Source of the DNA: Stutzerimonas stutzeri
GTDB taxonomy: Bacteria; Pseudomonadota; Gammaproteobacteria; Pseudomonadales; Pseudomonadaceae
DNA length: 64,000 nt
Direction of reading: 5' to 3'
NCBI RefSeq assembly: GCF_024448955.1
Contig: NZ_JAMOIH010000006.1
Span: 55,420 to 119,419, forward strand
The notes under the pieces are model-generated. The model made no database searches. It saw only the letters and a program-made list of their open reading frames with translations, and was not told where the DNA came from. Every line of letters starts with the position of its first letter. Position 1 is the stretch's first letter. Position numbers and translations under genes: made by a program. This document shows, piece after piece, positions 35,883 through 46,428 of this stretch.

Positions 35883-38453
35883 TCAAGCCTTGGCGAAGCG
35901 AATCTCATCGCCCTCCACTTTGCCGGTTATGCTGGTCCCCGGCTCGAATGCGCCAGAAAGGATGTCCTGAGCGAGTGGGTTTTCGATCCAGCGCTGGATG
36001 GCGCGCTTCAGGGGCCGCGCCCCATAGACCGGGTCGTAGCCAACAGCGACCAGCTTGCTCATCGCCTCGTCGCTGAGCTCCAGGCTCAACTCGCGCTCAG
36101 CCAGACGCTGCCGCAAGCGGCCCAGCTGAATCTGAGCGATACCCGCGATTTGCTCGCGCGCCAGAGGATCGAACACCACCACTTCATCGATGCGGTTGAT
36201 GAATTCCGGCCGGAAATGGCTGCTTACCGCGTCCATGACCGCCGCCCGCTGCGCATCGGGGTCACCCACCAGATCCTGGATCTGGCTCGATCCCAGATTC
36301 GAAGTCATCACGATTACCGTGTTGCGGAAATCCACCGTACGCCCGTGGCTGTCGGTCAAACGACCATCCTCAAGCACTTGCAGAAGAATGTTGAAGACGT
36401 CCGGGTGAGCCTTTTCGACCTCATCCAACAGCACCACGGAGTACGGTTTGCGACGGACCGCTTCGGTCAGGTAACCGCCCTCTTCGTACCCCACATAGCC
36501 CGGCGGGGCACCGATCAGCCGCGCCACCGAATGCTTTTCCATGAACTCCGACATGTCGATGCGGATCATCGCCTCCTCGGTATCGAAGAGGAATTCGGCC
36601 AGCGCCTTGCACAACTCGGTCTTGCCCACGCCGGTCGGGCCAAGGAACAGGAAGGAACCGCTGGGACGATTCGGATCTGCCAGTCCGGCGCGCGAACGAC
36701 GCACCGCGTTGGCGACCGAAACCACTGCCTCGTGCTGCCCGATTACGCGCTGATGCAGCAGGTCCTCCATCTTGAGCAACTTCTCGCGCTCACCTTCGAG
36801 CATCTTAGAGACCGGGATACCGGTCCATTTCGAGACGACCTCAGCGATCTCTTCATCGGTCACCTTGTTGCGCAGCAACTGATTCTCCGCCTTGCCGTGC
36901 TGGTCGACCATCTGCAGGCTGCGCTCCAGATCCGGAATGATGCCGTACTGCAGTTCGGCCATACGCGCCAGGTCGCCCTTGCGTCGTGCGGCTTCGAGTT
37001 CGGCCTTGGCCTGCTCGATCCTTTGATGCATCTGGGCGGAGCCCTGCACCTCGGCTTTTTCCGATTTCCAGATTTCTTCGAGATCGGCGTATTCGCGCTC
37101 CAGCTTGACGATTTCCTCGTCGAGTTTGGCCAGGCGCTTGCGGGTCGCCTCGTCATCTTCGTTCTTCAGCGCCTCGCGTTCGATCTTCAGCTGGATCAGG
37201 CGCCGATCGAGGCGATCCAACTCCTCAGGCTTGGAGTCGATCTCCATGCGAATGCGGCTACCTGCCTCGTCGATCAGGTCGATGGCCTTGTCCGGCAGTT
37301 GCCGATCAGTGATGTAGCGGTGCGACAGCTTCGCGGCGGCGATGATCGCGCCGTCGGTGATGGATACGCCGTGATGCACCTCGTAGCGCTCCTTCAGCCC
37401 GCGCAGGATGGCGATGGTGTCTTCTTCGCTTGGCTCATCGACCTGAACGCGCTGAAAGCGCCGCTCCAGTGCGGCATCCTTCTCGATGTACTGGCGATAC
37501 TCGTCCAGCGTGGTGGCGCCGACGCAATGCAGCTCGCCACGCGCCAGCGCCGGCTTGAGCATGTTGCCGGCATCCATGGCGCCCTCGGCCTTGCCGGCGC
37601 CGACCATGGTGTGCAGCTCGTCGATGAACAGGATGACCCGGCCTTCCTGCTTGGACAGCTCGTTGAGCACGGCCTTGAGGCGCTCCTCGAATTCGCCGCG
37701 GAACTTGGCGCCAGCGATCAATGCGCCCATGTCCAGCGCCAGCAAGCGCTTGTCCTTGAGGCCGTCGGGCACCTCGCCGTTGACGATGCGCTGGGCCAGC
37801 CCCTCGACGATGGCGGTCTTGCCGACCCCAGGCTCACCGATGAGCACGGGGTTGTTCTTGGTACGCCGCTGCAGGACCTGGATGGTGCGACGGATTTCAT
37901 CGTCGCGGCCGATTACCGGGTCGAGCTTGCCGTCTTCGGCGCGCCTGGTCATGTCGACGGTGTATTTATCCAGTGCCTGACGCGATTCCTCCACATTGGG
38001 GTCGTTGACCGCATCGCCACCGCGCAGGTTGGCGATAGCGTTTTCCAGGGCCTTCTTGCTTACACCTTGCGCCAGCAGCAACTTGCCCAGCCGGGTATTG
38101 CTGTCGAGTGCAGCGAGCAACACCAATTCGCTGGAAATGTACTGATCACCCTTCTGCTGCGCCAAGCGGTCGGCCTGGTTGAGCAGACGTGCCAGATCCT
38201 GCGACATGTTCATGTCACCCGTGGGGTTCTGCAGTTTGGGCAGCTGATCCAGCTCTTTGGTCAAGGCCTGGCGCAAGCCATTGATGTCAAACCCCACCTG
38301 CATCAGCAGCGACCTGATCGAACCGCCCTGCTGATCGAGCAGCGCCTGCATCAAATGCAACGGCTCGATGGAGGGGTGATCAAGACCGACGGCGATGGAT
38401 TGGGCATCGGAGAGGGCAAGCTGCAGCTTGCTGGTCAAACGATCGATACGCAT
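35883..38453 (-). CDS. clpB: ATP-dependent disaggregase ClpB
   Basis: This 856-residue Hsp100 chaperone dissolves protein aggregates together with DnaK. In order it has the Clp N-domain (about 1-145), a first AAA+ ring with Walker A GEPGVGKT, the long coiled-coil middle domain (about 410-520), and a second AAA+ ring with GPTGVGKTE and the Walker B region [14 protein letters not shown] 38453 ([11 protein letters not shown], preceded by AAAGGTGA) is the family start; an in-frame ATG 11 codons upstream is unlikely. A sigma-32-like promoter lies about 70-100 bases upstream. Gene order clpB-pgeF-rluD-bamD matches P. aeruginosa. Confidence 0.97.
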   Translation of the reverse strand: MRIDRLTSKLQLALSDAQSIAVGLDHPSIEPLHLMQALLDQQGGSIRSLLMQVGFDINGLRQALTKELDQLPKLQNPTGDMNMSQDLARLLNQADRLAQQKGDQYISSELVLLAALDSNTRLGKLLLAQGVSKKALENAIANLRGGDAVNDPNVEESRQALDKYTVDMTRRAEDGKLDPVIGRDDEIRRTIQVLQRRTKNNPVLIGEPGVGKTAIVEGLAQRIVNGEVPDGLKDKRLLALDMGALIAGAKFRGEFEERLKAVLNELSKQEGRVILFIDELHTMVGAGKAEGAMDAGNMLKPALARGELHCVGATTLDEYRQYIEKDAALERRFQRVQVDEPSEEDTIAILRGLKERYEVHHGVSITDGAIIAAAKLSHRYITDRQLPDKAIDLIDEAGSRIRMEIDSKPEELDRLDRRLIQLKIEREALKNEDDEATRKRLAKLDEEIVKLEREYADLEEIWKSEKAEVQGSAQMHQRIEQAKAELEAARRKGDLARMAELQYGIIPDLERSLQMVDQHGKAENQLLRNKVTDEEIAEVVSKWTGIPVSKMLEGEREKLLKMEDLLHQRVIGQHEAVVSVANAVRRSRAGLADPNRPSGSFLFLGPTGVGKTELCKALAEFLFDTEEAMIRIDMSEFMEKHSVARLIGAPPGYVGYEEGGYLTEAVRRKPYSVVLLDEVEKAHPDVFNILLQVLEDGRLTDSHGRTVDFRNTVIVMTSNLGSSQIQDLVGDPDAQRAAVMDAVSSHFRPEFINRIDEVVVFDPLAREQIAGIAQIQLGRLRQRLAERELSLELSDEAMSKLVAVGYDPVYGARPLKRAIQRWIENPLAQDILSGAFEPGTSITGKVEGDEIRFAKA

Positions 38454-38525
38454 GTAGTCACCTTTCAGTAAGGCAGGCCGGCGCACTCAATCGCACCTCG
38501 AACGAAAGCCTGCGAGATGGAAACT

Positions 38526-38554
38526 TAGATGAGGCTGATTGTGAGAGATTCAAG
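38526..38554 (-). promoter_or_regulatory. Heat-shock (sigma-32-type) promoter of clpB
   Basis: On the minus strand CTTGAA (38549-38554) is followed after 14 bases by CCTCATCTA (38526-38534). This is close to the RpoH consensus CTTGAA-N13/15-CCCCATNT. The predicted start lies about 65 bases before the clpB ATG, allowing clpB to be induced apart from pgeF-rluD. Confidence 0.75.
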
Positions 38555-38645
38555 CCGGATGAGGCTGATGCATGTCATGGCTGGGGCTGCAACTTGCCGG
38601 CTTGGGGTTGCCAGACGCGCCCTTGCAGCTCCAGCTTGCTGCTCT

Positions 38646-39383
38646 TTAGCCGTCAATCCAGACCAGGCTGGCGAAGCGTCCGGTACGAGCGGCCCGACGA
38701 TAGGAATAGAAGCGAGGGTCAGTCACGGTACAAAAACCCCCACCGAAAACCCCGGTGACACCGCAGGCAGCAAGCCGGATGCGGGCGAGCTGATAGATAT
38801 CGGCCATGTAGCGGCCTGCGTTGCGGCTGGGTACGAACGCTTCGGCTGCGATGGCATGCTGCATCGCGAACGCCTCACGCACCTCGGCGCCAACCTCGAA
38901 TGCAGCAGGTCCGATCGCCGGGCCGAGCCAGGCCATCAACTGCGCATCTGACCCGCCCATCGCCGCCACGGTCGCCTCCAGCACGCCGCCGGCCAATCCG
39001 CGCCAGCCGGCATGCGCGGCCGCTACCCGGGTCCCGCCGAGGTTGCAGAACAACACAGGCAGGCAATCGGCGGTCAGTACAGCGCTGGCGATACCCGGTG
39101 CGCCCGTCCAGCTGGCATCGGCGACGGGACAGGCATTCGGATCAGCCTCGACCACGCTACTCGAATGCACCTGGCTCATCCAGGCCGGCTGGCAACCGAG
39201 CAGCTGCTGCAAGCGCTGCCGATTTGCAGCCACAGCGACCGGATCATCGTCGACGTGATCACCCAGATTGAAGCTGTCGAAAGGCGCCTGACTCGCCCCA
39301 CCGTTGCGGGTGGTGACACAGGCCCGCACGTGCTGCGGGGCCGGCCAGTCGGGGACGATCCAGTCGCCAGGCCAGTCGCTCAC
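38646..39383 (-). CDS. pgeF: Peptidoglycan editing factor PgeF (YfiH, multicopper polyphenol-oxidase family)
   Basis: This 245-residue cytoplasmic protein has the conserved metal-site blocks CVTTRNGGASQAPFDSFNLGDHV, LTADCLPVLF, AAHAGWRGLAGGVLEATV and TDPRFYSYRR. YfiH/PgeF removes wrongly incorporated L-serine from UDP-MurNAc, keeping peptidoglycan stems correct; laccase-like activity has also been reported. Its start overlaps the rluD stop by 4 bases (ATGA), so the two are translated as a pair. Confidence 0.93.
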   Translation of the reverse strand: MSDWPGDWIVPDWPAPQHVRACVTTRNGGASQAPFDSFNLGDHVDDDPVAVAANRQRLQQLLGCQPAWMSQVHSSSVVEADPNACPVADASWTGAPGIASAVLTADCLPVLFCNLGGTRVAAAHAGWRGLAGGVLEATVAAMGGSDAQLMAWLGPAIGPAAFEVGAEVREAFAMQHAIAAEAFVPSRNAGRYMADIYQLARIRLAACGVTGVFGGGFCTVTDPRFYSYRRAARTGRFASLVWIDG

Positions 39384-40354
39384 CCGACGAACGCCTCGCG
39401 GTCCTGCTGCAGCAGCGTCAGCAACCAGACGAAATCATCCGGCAACGGCGATTCCCATTTCAGCCGCTCACCACTAACCGGATGGTCCAGCTCGAGAAAC
39501 CGCGCGTGCAGCGCCTGTCGCGGGAAATCGCGTAGCGTCTGCACCATGGTCGGGTTCGCCGCCGGGGGAATACGGAAGCGCCCGCTATACAGGGGGTCGC
39601 CCACCAGCGGATAGCCGATATGGGTCATATGCACGCGAATCTGGTGGGTGCGCCCGGTTTCCAGCTTGACCCGGACATGGGTATGCGAACGGAAGCGCTC
39701 CAGCACTCGATAGTGGCTGACGGCGGGCTTGCCGCCTTCGACCACCGCCATGCGTTGGCGCTGCTGGCCGTGCCGGCCGATGGGCGCATCGACAGTACCA
39801 CCGGTGATGACCACGCCAATGACGATGGCTTCGTAGATGCGGCTGACACTGCGCGCCTGCAGCTGCTCGACCAGGCGCGTCTGCGCCTGCAGCGTCTTGG
39901 CGACTACCATCAGCCCCGTCGTGTCCTTGTCCAGACGATGCACGATGCCGGCGCGCGGCACATTGATCAGATCCGGCACATGGTGCAGCAGTGCATTGAG
40001 CAGCGTGCCATCGGCATGCCCTGCCGCGGGATGCACCACTAGACCAGACGGTTTGTTCAGCACCAGGATGTGCTCGTCCTCGAAGACGATATCCAGGGGA
40101 ATATCCTGCGCCACCCACTCGCCCTGAGCCTGTTGCTCGGCGGAAAGCTCCAGAACCGCGCCCGCATGCACAGTGTCGCGGGGGCGTAACGCGGCGCCGT
40201 CTACCGTCAGCCGCCCGTCCTTGATCCAGGCAGCGAGGCGCGAACGGGAATGTTCCGAAAAAAGCTGAGCCGCGACCTGATCGAGGCGCTGCCCGCCGAG
40301 GTCGAACGGCACCTCGGCGCGAAGGTGAATGGCCTGAGTCGAGATCGTGGACAT
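39380..40354 (-). CDS. rluD: 23S rRNA pseudouridine synthase RluD
   Basis: This 324-residue enzyme makes pseudouridines 1911, 1915 and 1917 in helix 69 of 23S rRNA. It has an N-terminal S4 RNA-binding domain (LDQVAAQLFSEHSRSRLAAWIKDGRLTVDG) and the RluA-family catalytic motif HRLDKDTTG with Asp142. The C-terminal block GRTHQIRVHMTHIGYPLVGDPLY completes the family pattern. It is divergent from bamD with 275 bases between, as in many gammaproteobacteria. Confidence 0.95.
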   Translation of the reverse strand: MSTISTQAIHLRAEVPFDLGGQRLDQVAAQLFSEHSRSRLAAWIKDGRLTVDGAALRPRDTVHAGAVLELSAEQQAQGEWVAQDIPLDIVFEDEHILVLNKPSGLVVHPAAGHADGTLLNALLHHVPDLINVPRAGIVHRLDKDTTGLMVVAKTLQAQTRLVEQLQARSVSRIYEAIVIGVVITGGTVDAPIGRHGQQRQRMAVVEGGKPAVSHYRVLERFRSHTHVRVKLETGRTHQIRVHMTHIGYPLVGDPLYSGRFRIPPAANPTMVQTLRDFPRQALHARFLELDHPVSGERLKWESPLPDDFVWLLTLLQQDREAFVG

Positions 40355-40629
40355 AATTAAGGGCGCTTCATAAGGAGGGAAAAGGCAAGGGTGCGGCAGT
40401 TAGGCCAGCCTGACGAGCAATTATCGACCGGGTGCCGCCAAGGGCCAATGCAAAAGCTGGCTGACGTACAAGAAGAGCCGACCTGTGGATAGCGACGCAG
40501 GCGGAGCCTTTGGTTTCGGCAACACGCTTGTGTTTAAATACGGCGTCTTTGTCCCGGCCAGCCGGGGCGCTCATCATAACAGGACGGCTCAGCGCGAGAC
40601 AGCCAGCCGTCACAGGGACGCAAGCCGCC

Positions 40630-41637
40630 ATGCAAGTGAAACACCTGCTGCTGATCGCCATTTTCGCCCTTACCGCTGCCTGCTCATCGAACGAAACCAT
40701 CAGCGAAAACCTCGGCGAAGCGGAACTGTACCGGCAGGCACAGGCCGACCTGGACAACAAGAGCTATACCAGCGCCATCAACAAACTGAAGACCCTTGAG
40801 TCCCGCTATCCCTTCGGCCGCTTCGCCGAGCAGGCGCAGCTGGAACTGATCTACGCCTACTATCGCAATACCGAGCCCGAAGCCGCGCGCTCTTCGGCCG
40901 AACGTTTCATTCGCCTGCACCCGCAGCATCCGAGCGTCGATTACGCCTACTACCTGAAGGGCCTGGCCTCGTTCGACCAGGACCGTGGTCTGCTCGCACG
41001 CTTTCTGCCGCTGGACATGACCAAGCGTGATCCGGGTGCCGCACGCGATTCCTTCAACGAATTCGCACAACTGACCACCCGCTTCCCAAATAGTCGCTAC
41101 GCCCCAGATGCGAAAGCACGCATGGTCTATCTGCGTAACCTGCTGGCGGCAAACGAAATCCATGTCGCCGACTACTACTTGCGTCGTCAGGCCTATGTCG
41201 CCGCGGCTAACCGCGGCCGTTACGTAGTGGAAAACTTCCAGGGCACGCCCGCTGTCGGTGATGGCTTGGCCGTCATGATTGAAGCCTACCAGCGCCTGGG
41301 ACTCGACGACCTCGCTGGCACCAGCCTGGAAACACTGAAGCTCAACTACCCGCAGCATCCTAGCCTGGAAGACGGCGAGTTCGTGCCGCGCGAGGAAGAA
41401 GCCGACAACCGCGGCTGGTTGTCTCGCGCCACGCTTGGCCTGATCGAAACGGAAAACGAGGCTCCGGACAGCTCGCAATCCAACCGCGACGTCGTGCGCC
41501 AGTACGAAAATGCCGCACAGGATCTGCCTGACGAACTGCGCCCCGTCCTGCGGGAGGCAGAAGCCGAAGCGGAAAACGAGCAAGAAGGTAAAGGCCGCTC
41601 CTGGTGGAGTTATCTGACCTTCGGCCTATTCGACTAA
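40630..41637 (+). CDS. bamD: Outer-membrane assembly lipoprotein BamD
   Basis: This essential partner of BamA inserts beta-barrel proteins. The 335-residue protein begins [18 protein letters not shown], a lipoprotein signal with a lipobox. Five TPR-like repeats follow ([34 protein letters not shown] and onwards). After the usual end near residue 250 there is an acidic C-terminal tail of about 80 residues ([27 protein letters not shown]). The frame opens 40 codons earlier, but ATG 40630 gives the signal peptide. Confidence 0.95.
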   Translation: MQVKHLLLIAIFALTAACSSNETISENLGEAELYRQAQADLDNKSYTSAINKLKTLESRYPFGRFAEQAQLELIYAYYRNTEPEAARSSAERFIRLHPQHPSVDYAYYLKGLASFDQDRGLLARFLPLDMTKRDPGAARDSFNEFAQLTTRFPNSRYAPDAKARMVYLRNLLAANEIHVADYYLRRQAYVAAANRGRYVVENFQGTPAVGDGLAVMIEAYQRLGLDDLAGTSLETLKLNYPQHPSLEDGEFVPREEEADNRGWLSRATLGLIETENEAPDSSQSNRDVVRQYENAAQDLPDELRPVLREAEAEAENEQEGKGRSWWSYLTFGLFD

Positions 41638-41724
41638 GGCAGCCCGACGCCAGGACGTCCAACGTGCAAAACCACAGAACCTGCCAGAAGGCAGATCCGC
41701 ACGCCTTAGCCAGGAAATAGCAAC

Positions 41725-41961
41725 ATGGGCCTGTTTCGTCTGTTGTTCTGGATCATTCTGATTGCTGCGGCGTTCTGGCTCTGGCGCCGCCTGACAAGCA
41801 AGCCGAAGGCGACCAGCAAACCGCAACAGACCACTGTGATGATGGTTCGCTGCGCTCACTGCGGCGTGCATCTGCCACGCGAGCAAGCGCTGCAGAACCA
41901 TGATCAGTGGTACTGCAGCCAGGGACACCTGGAACAGGACAATCAGTCAGGTGGGAATTGA
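41725..41961 (+). CDS. PP0621-family small membrane protein with a CxxC...C site
   Basis: This 78-residue protein has one N-terminal membrane helix (FRLLFWIILIAAAFWLW), a basic linker and a small C-terminal domain with MVRCAHCGVHLP and WYCSQGH. The three Cys and following His could bind zinc. Function is unknown. It sits between bamD and pilS, and its end overlaps the pilS start by 11 bases, so it is probably co-translated with pilS. Confidence 0.85.
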   Translation: MGLFRLLFWIILIAAAFWLWRRLTSKPKATSKPQQTTVMMVRCAHCGVHLPREQALQNHDQWYCSQGHLEQDNQSGGN

Positions 41962-43543
41962 GCGCCTGACGTTTTTGGGCCACCAAGGCCAGCGAATCCT
42001 TCGCCTCTACCACCTCTATCGCGTCGCGATCGGCCTCGTGCTGGTGCTGCTCATCAGCAGTGATCTGCATAGCGACCTGATGCGCATGATCAACCCAGCG
42101 GCATTCCACTATGGCGCCTGGGCCTACCTGATACTCAACATTCTCATTGCCGTACTGCTGCAAAGCCCTAAGCGGGAGCTGCCGATTCTGGGCCTCGCCC
42201 TGCTGGACGTCGTGCTGCTCACGGCGTTGTTCTATTTTGCCGGCGGCACGCCCAGCGGGATCGGCAACCTGCTGATCGTCGCGGTCGCCATCGCCAACAT
42301 ACTGCTACATGGACGCATCGGTTTTTTCATCGCCGCGGTTGCCGCGACCGGGCTCATCTATCTGACGTTCTACCTCAGCCTCAGCGATCCCTCCACGGGC
42401 AGTCAATACGTCCAGGCCGCGGCGCTGGGCACGCTCTGCTTCGCCGCTGCGCTACTGGTGCAAGGTCTGACGCGGCGGCTGCAGGTCAGCGAAACCCTGG
42501 CACGCCAGCGCGCGGAGGAGGTCGCCAACCTCGAAGCGCTTAATGCACAGATCCTGCAGCGTATGCGCACCGGAATACTCGTGCTCGACCAAGCGGAACG
42601 CGTGCTGCTCGCCAATCAAGGTGCGCTCGACCTGCTTGGCCAACAATCACTGGCTGGAGAGCGACTGGCGCCACGCTGCCCGGACCTGATCAAAGGACTG
42701 CAACAATGGCGCGACAACCCAACCCTGCGCCCGCGCAATTTCAAGGCAACGCCCAATGGCGCCACGCTACAACCGAGCTTCGCCATCCTGCAGCACGGAG
42801 TGAAACAGGACACCCTGGTGTTTCTCGAGGACATCTCTCAGATCGCACAGAAAGCCCAGCAGCTCAAGCTCGCATCCCTTGGCCGCTTGACGGCAAGCAT
42901 CGCCCACGAGATCCGCAACCCGCTCGGCGCAATCAGCCACGCCGCTCAGCTGCTGCAGGAATCAGAAGTTCTGGACGCGGCGGATCTGCGGCTCACGCAG
43001 ATCATTCAGGACCATTCGCGGCGCATGAATCTGGTCATCGAAAACGTGCTGCAGCTGTCGCGCCGGCGCCAGGCCGAGCCTCAATTACTGGATCTGAAAT
43101 ACTGGGTGCATCGGTTCGCCAGCGAGTTTCGTGAGAATTTACCGCCCCATCAGCACGTGCACGTGGAAACCCGCGGCAGCTCGCTGCAGACCCGCATGGA
43201 CCCGAACCAGCTGATCCAAGTGCTGACCAACCTCGTGCAGAACGGCCTTCGCTACAGCGGCCAGATGAACGATCAAGCACAGGTGTGGCTACAGCTGTTC
43301 CGCGACGAGTCCAGCGATCTGCCGGTGCTCGAAGTGCTCGACGATGGCCCAGGCGTACCAACCGACAAACTGCAAAATATTTTCGAGCCTTTTTTCACGA
43401 CAGAGAACAAGGGCACGGGTCTGGGCCTCTATATCTCTCGAGAGCTATGCGAAAGCAACCAGGCTCGTCTGGACTACCGAGAACGAGCCGAGGGCGGCAG
43501 CTGCTTCCGTATCGTCTTCGCGCATCCGCGCAAGCTGACCTGA
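41951..43543 (+). CDS. pilS: Sensor histidine kinase PilS of the type IV pilus system
   Basis: This 530-residue kinase has six hydrophobic segments (about 25-185), a PAS-like region (about 205-305) and a HisKA domain with the phospho-acceptor in SIAHEIRNPLGAISHAAQLL. The ATPase domain has boxes LTNLVQNGLRYS, DDGPGVP and GTGLGLYIS. PilS autophosphorylates and controls PilR and thereby pilin gene transcription. The start is a judgement: GTG 41951 gives QGQRILRLYHLYR at the same distance from the N-terminus as I recall for P. aeruginosa PilS; ATG 41900 would overlap the previous gene by 62 bases. Confidence 0.93.
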   Translation: MGIERLTFLGHQGQRILRLYHLYRVAIGLVLVLLISSDLHSDLMRMINPAAFHYGAWAYLILNILIAVLLQSPKRELPILGLALLDVVLLTALFYFAGGTPSGIGNLLIVAVAIANILLHGRIGFFIAAVAATGLIYLTFYLSLSDPSTGSQYVQAAALGTLCFAAALLVQGLTRRLQVSETLARQRAEEVANLEALNAQILQRMRTGILVLDQAERVLLANQGALDLLGQQSLAGERLAPRCPDLIKGLQQWRDNPTLRPRNFKATPNGATLQPSFAILQHGVKQDTLVFLEDISQIAQKAQQLKLASLGRLTASIAHEIRNPLGAISHAAQLLQESEVLDAADLRLTQIIQDHSRRMNLVIENVLQLSRRRQAEPQLLDLKYWVHRFASEFRENLPPHQHVHVETRGSSLQTRMDPNQLIQVLTNLVQNGLRYSGQMNDQAQVWLQLFRDESSDLPVLEVLDDGPGVPTDKLQNIFEPFFTTENKGTGLGLYISRELCESNQARLDYRERAEGGSCFRIVFAHPRKLT

Positions 43544-43642
43544 CGAGGCGGCACGGGTCACACATCCGCCAGGTCGCGGTACAAAGCACGCGCTGTAGCG
43601 TTAACATTGCCGACTCCGCGCCACAACCGAAAGACCGAGACC

Positions 43643-44983
43643 ATGACCGCCCGCCAGAAAGCGCTGATCATCGATGACGAACCCGATATCCGGGAACTCC
43701 TGGAGATCACCCTCGGGCGCATGAAGCTGGACACCCGCAGCGCCCGCAATCTCAAGGAAGCCCGCGAGTGCCTGGCGCGCGAGCATTACGACCTGTGTTT
43801 GACCGACATGCGCCTGCCCGATGGCTGCGGGCTTGAGATGGTGCAGTTCATCCAGCAACAGTATCCGCAACTTCCCGTGGCGATGATTACCGCCTACGGC
43901 AGCCTCGATACGGCCATCGGTGCGCTCAAAGCCGGTGCTTTCGACTTTCTCACCAAACCGGTCGACCTTGGCCGGCTACGGGAACTGGTCAACACGGCGC
44001 TGCGGCTGCGCGCGCCGAACCCCAATGATCTGAGCGTCGATAGCCGTCTGCTCGGCGCCTCGCCACCGATGAACGTGTTACGCAAACAGATCGGCAAACT
44101 GGCACGCAGTCAGGCGCCGGTCTACATCAGTGGTGAGTCCGGCAGTGGCAAGGAGTTGGTGGCGCGGCTGATCCATGAGCAAGGTCCGCGTCATGAGCGC
44201 CCGTTCGTTCCGGTCAACTGTGGCGCGATCCCATCGGAGCTGATGGAGAGCGAATTTTTCGGCCATAAGAAGGGCAGTTTCACGGGCGCGTTGGAAGATA
44301 AACCGGGCCTGTTCCAGGCAGCCGATGGCGGGACGTTGTTTCTCGACGAAGTGGCCGACCTACCCCTTCCGATGCAAGTGAAACTGCTGCGTGCGATTCA
44401 GGAAAAAGCCGTCCGCTCGGTCGGCGGCGCGAAAGAGGTTGTGGTGGACGTACGAATTCTCTGCGCCACCCACAAGGATCTCGCCAACGAAGTGGCGGCC
44501 GGCCGTTTCCGTCAGGACCTCTACTATCGGCTCAACGTCATCGAGCTGCGCGTACCCCCATTGCGGGAGCGCCGCGAAGACATCGCCCAATTGGCTGAGG
44601 CCATGCTCCGCCGTCTCGCCCGGGAATGCAACGACACGCCGGCGCGACTGCATCCCGACGCAGTGGCCAGACTGCAGAGCTATCGGTTTCCCGGTAACGT
44701 TCGCGAGCTGGAAAATATGCTGGAACGCGCCTACACGCTTTGCGAAGGCGATGAGATCAAGCCCAGCGATCTGCGCCTGGCAGACGCACCCGGCATGTCG
44801 GAAAACGGCGAAGCGAACCTCGCGCAAATCGACAACCTCGAAGACCACCTCGAGGATGTCGAACGCAAGCTGATCATGCAGGCGCTGGAAGAAACCCGCT
44901 GGAACCGCACCGCAGCCGCTCAACGGCTGGGCCTTTCGTTCCGCTCCATGCGTTATCGGTTGAAGAAGCTCGGGTTGGATTGA
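43643..44983 (+). CDS. pilR: Sigma-54-dependent response regulator PilR
   Basis: This 446-residue NtrC-type activator has a receiver domain with acceptor Asp55 (LCLTDMRLPDG) and an AAA+ domain (GESGSGKE Walker A; GSFTGA loop contacting sigma-54; FLDEVADLP Walker B). A Fis-type helix-turn-helix lies at the end (RWNRTAAAQRLGLSFRSMRYRLKKLGL). Phosphorylated by PilS, it would activate pilA. The pilin gene is not in the window. ATG 43643 gives the standard MTARQKALIIDDEP. Confidence 0.96.
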   Translation: MTARQKALIIDDEPDIRELLEITLGRMKLDTRSARNLKEARECLAREHYDLCLTDMRLPDGCGLEMVQFIQQQYPQLPVAMITAYGSLDTAIGALKAGAFDFLTKPVDLGRLRELVNTALRLRAPNPNDLSVDSRLLGASPPMNVLRKQIGKLARSQAPVYISGESGSGKELVARLIHEQGPRHERPFVPVNCGAIPSELMESEFFGHKKGSFTGALEDKPGLFQAADGGTLFLDEVADLPLPMQVKLLRAIQEKAVRSVGGAKEVVVDVRILCATHKDLANEVAAGRFRQDLYYRLNVIELRVPPLRERREDIAQLAEAMLRRLARECNDTPARLHPDAVARLQSYRFPGNVRELENMLERAYTLCEGDEIKPSDLRLADAPGMSENGEANLAQIDNLEDHLEDVERKLIMQALEETRWNRTAAAQRLGLSFRSMRYRLKKLGLD

Positions 44984-45085
44984 CCGAAAGCTGGGGGCCA
45001 GCACAGCGGCTTACCGGCCTGACGTTAACACCCGCGTAGCCGGACGGCCCCCGCTTCAACCCACAGTGGTGCATAAGACGAGACT

Positions 45086-45103
45086 GGTGGGCTGAAGCCC
45101 ACC
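45086..45103. repeat. Intergenic hairpin downstream of pilR
   Basis: GGTGGGCT (45086-45093) and AGCCCACC (45096-45103) form a perfect 8-base stem with loop GA in the convergent gap between pilR and the DUF2333 gene. CCTACG follows, as in common Pseudomonas interspersed hairpins. Confidence 0.7.
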
Positions 45104-45156
45104 CTACGACGCTTGCACTCTTCGCCCCGCTTTCCAGTCACAGCCTCTTTTCGTCT

Positions 45157-46212
45157 TTACCCCTGCGACAGCAGCATGCGCAGATCGATAATCGCCGCGT
45201 TGGCACGCGAGATGTAGTTCGCCATCACCAGCGAATGATTCGCCAGCACGCCATAGCCGCTGCCATTGAGCACCATCGGGCTCCAGAGCGGCTCCTGTGC
45301 GGCTTCGAGCTCACGGATGATCTGCCTGACGCTGATCGTCGCGTTCTTCTTGGCCAGCACATCGGCGAAGTCCACTTCAATGGCGCGCAGTAGATGCGAC
45401 AACGCCCAAGCCTGCCCGCGCGCTTCGTAGAATACGTTATCGATCTGCAGCCAGGCAGTTTCGACGCGCTCCTCCTCGAGCACTTGTTGCACGCCTTCAC
45501 GCTCCAGCTCCGGCGCTACTTGGGCATCCAGACGTACCCGGCCAACGCTGGCCGACAGCCGCTGAGATAGCGAGCCCAGCCGAGTACCGACATCTCCCAG
45601 CCAGTTATTCAGATTATCGGCACGCGAATAAAACTGCGCCTTGGGCGCTGGGTCGCTCAAGCGCGCCAGGTAACGGTCCAGATAGCGAATGCCGTTGCGG
45701 TATTCCGATTCGCTGGCAGGCAGAGCCCAGCTGCGATTGTCGAAATTGAACAACGGCTCGGCCTTGGACAGGTCGGCATCTTCGGTCGATTGGGATTGTG
45801 ATCGTGCAAAGTCCTTGCGCAACGCTCGGCTGAGATCACGCACCTGAACCAGGACCCCGTATTCCCAGCTGGGCATGTTGTCCAGCCACAGGCCGGGCGG
45901 CGCGACGTCATTGGTCAGGTAACCGCCTGGCTTGTCCATCAGGGTGCCGGCAACTCGCTTGAGGGTCTCGACCGTGGTGTAGCCATTGACGATCTGCTGC
46001 TGCGAAGCATCGGCTGTCTGTTGAACGTGCTGCTGCACCGAGAAACGATCAGGCTCGGAACTCCAGTACCAGCCCACCAGCAACGCAACCAGCAAATAGA
46101 CTGCAATCACTGCGACGAGCGCCAGCACCAGCGGATTGCGAGTCGCCCCGTCCGTCCTGGCAGTGCTTCCCGACGAGCCGAGACGGCCGAAGCGGTTCTT
46201 CCAATCCAACAT
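45157..46212 (-). CDS. DUF2333-family membrane-anchored protein
   Basis: This 351-residue protein has one membrane helix at about 28-48 (LVLALVAVIAVYLLVALLVGW) and a large C-terminal, probably periplasmic helical domain. The conserved segments GYTTVETLKRVAGTLMDKPGGYLTNDVAPPG and NHSLVMANYISRANAAIIDLR match DUF2333. ATG 46212 (MLDWKNRFGRLG) has AAGGA 8 bases upstream. Function is unknown. It is divergent from a diguanylate cyclase gene. Confidence 0.85.
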   Translation of the reverse strand: MLDWKNRFGRLGSSGSTARTDGATRNPLVLALVAVIAVYLLVALLVGWYWSSEPDRFSVQQHVQQTADASQQQIVNGYTTVETLKRVAGTLMDKPGGYLTNDVAPPGLWLDNMPSWEYGVLVQVRDLSRALRKDFARSQSQSTEDADLSKAEPLFNFDNRSWALPASESEYRNGIRYLDRYLARLSDPAPKAQFYSRADNLNNWLGDVGTRLGSLSQRLSASVGRVRLDAQVAPELEREGVQQVLEEERVETAWLQIDNVFYEARGQAWALSHLLRAIEVDFADVLAKKNATISVRQIIRELEAAQEPLWSPMVLNGSGYGVLANHSLVMANYISRANAAIIDLRMLLSQG

Positions 46213-46428
46213 GGGGTCTGTCCTTCTTCTCAAAATGCAAAGATTCGACCATCGGTCGCCAAGAGCGTTGCGGCAGGCGAACCACTATAACGCAGCCGAT
46301 ACACCCAAACCTCATAATGAGAACCAAGCCACCTACATGCACTCTGTCGATCGACCAGATCAGTGGTAGCATGCGGCCACCATCGTGCCCTCTCAGAAGA
46401 ATGCCGCAGCGGGCCCAGGGAACCGAAA

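Noticed and set aside
35703..38471. 922-codon open frame antisense to clpB
   Set aside because: It mirrors clpB, which has all Hsp100 motifs. In high-GC DNA the antisense frame of a strongly biased gene often lacks stops. The translation has no family features.
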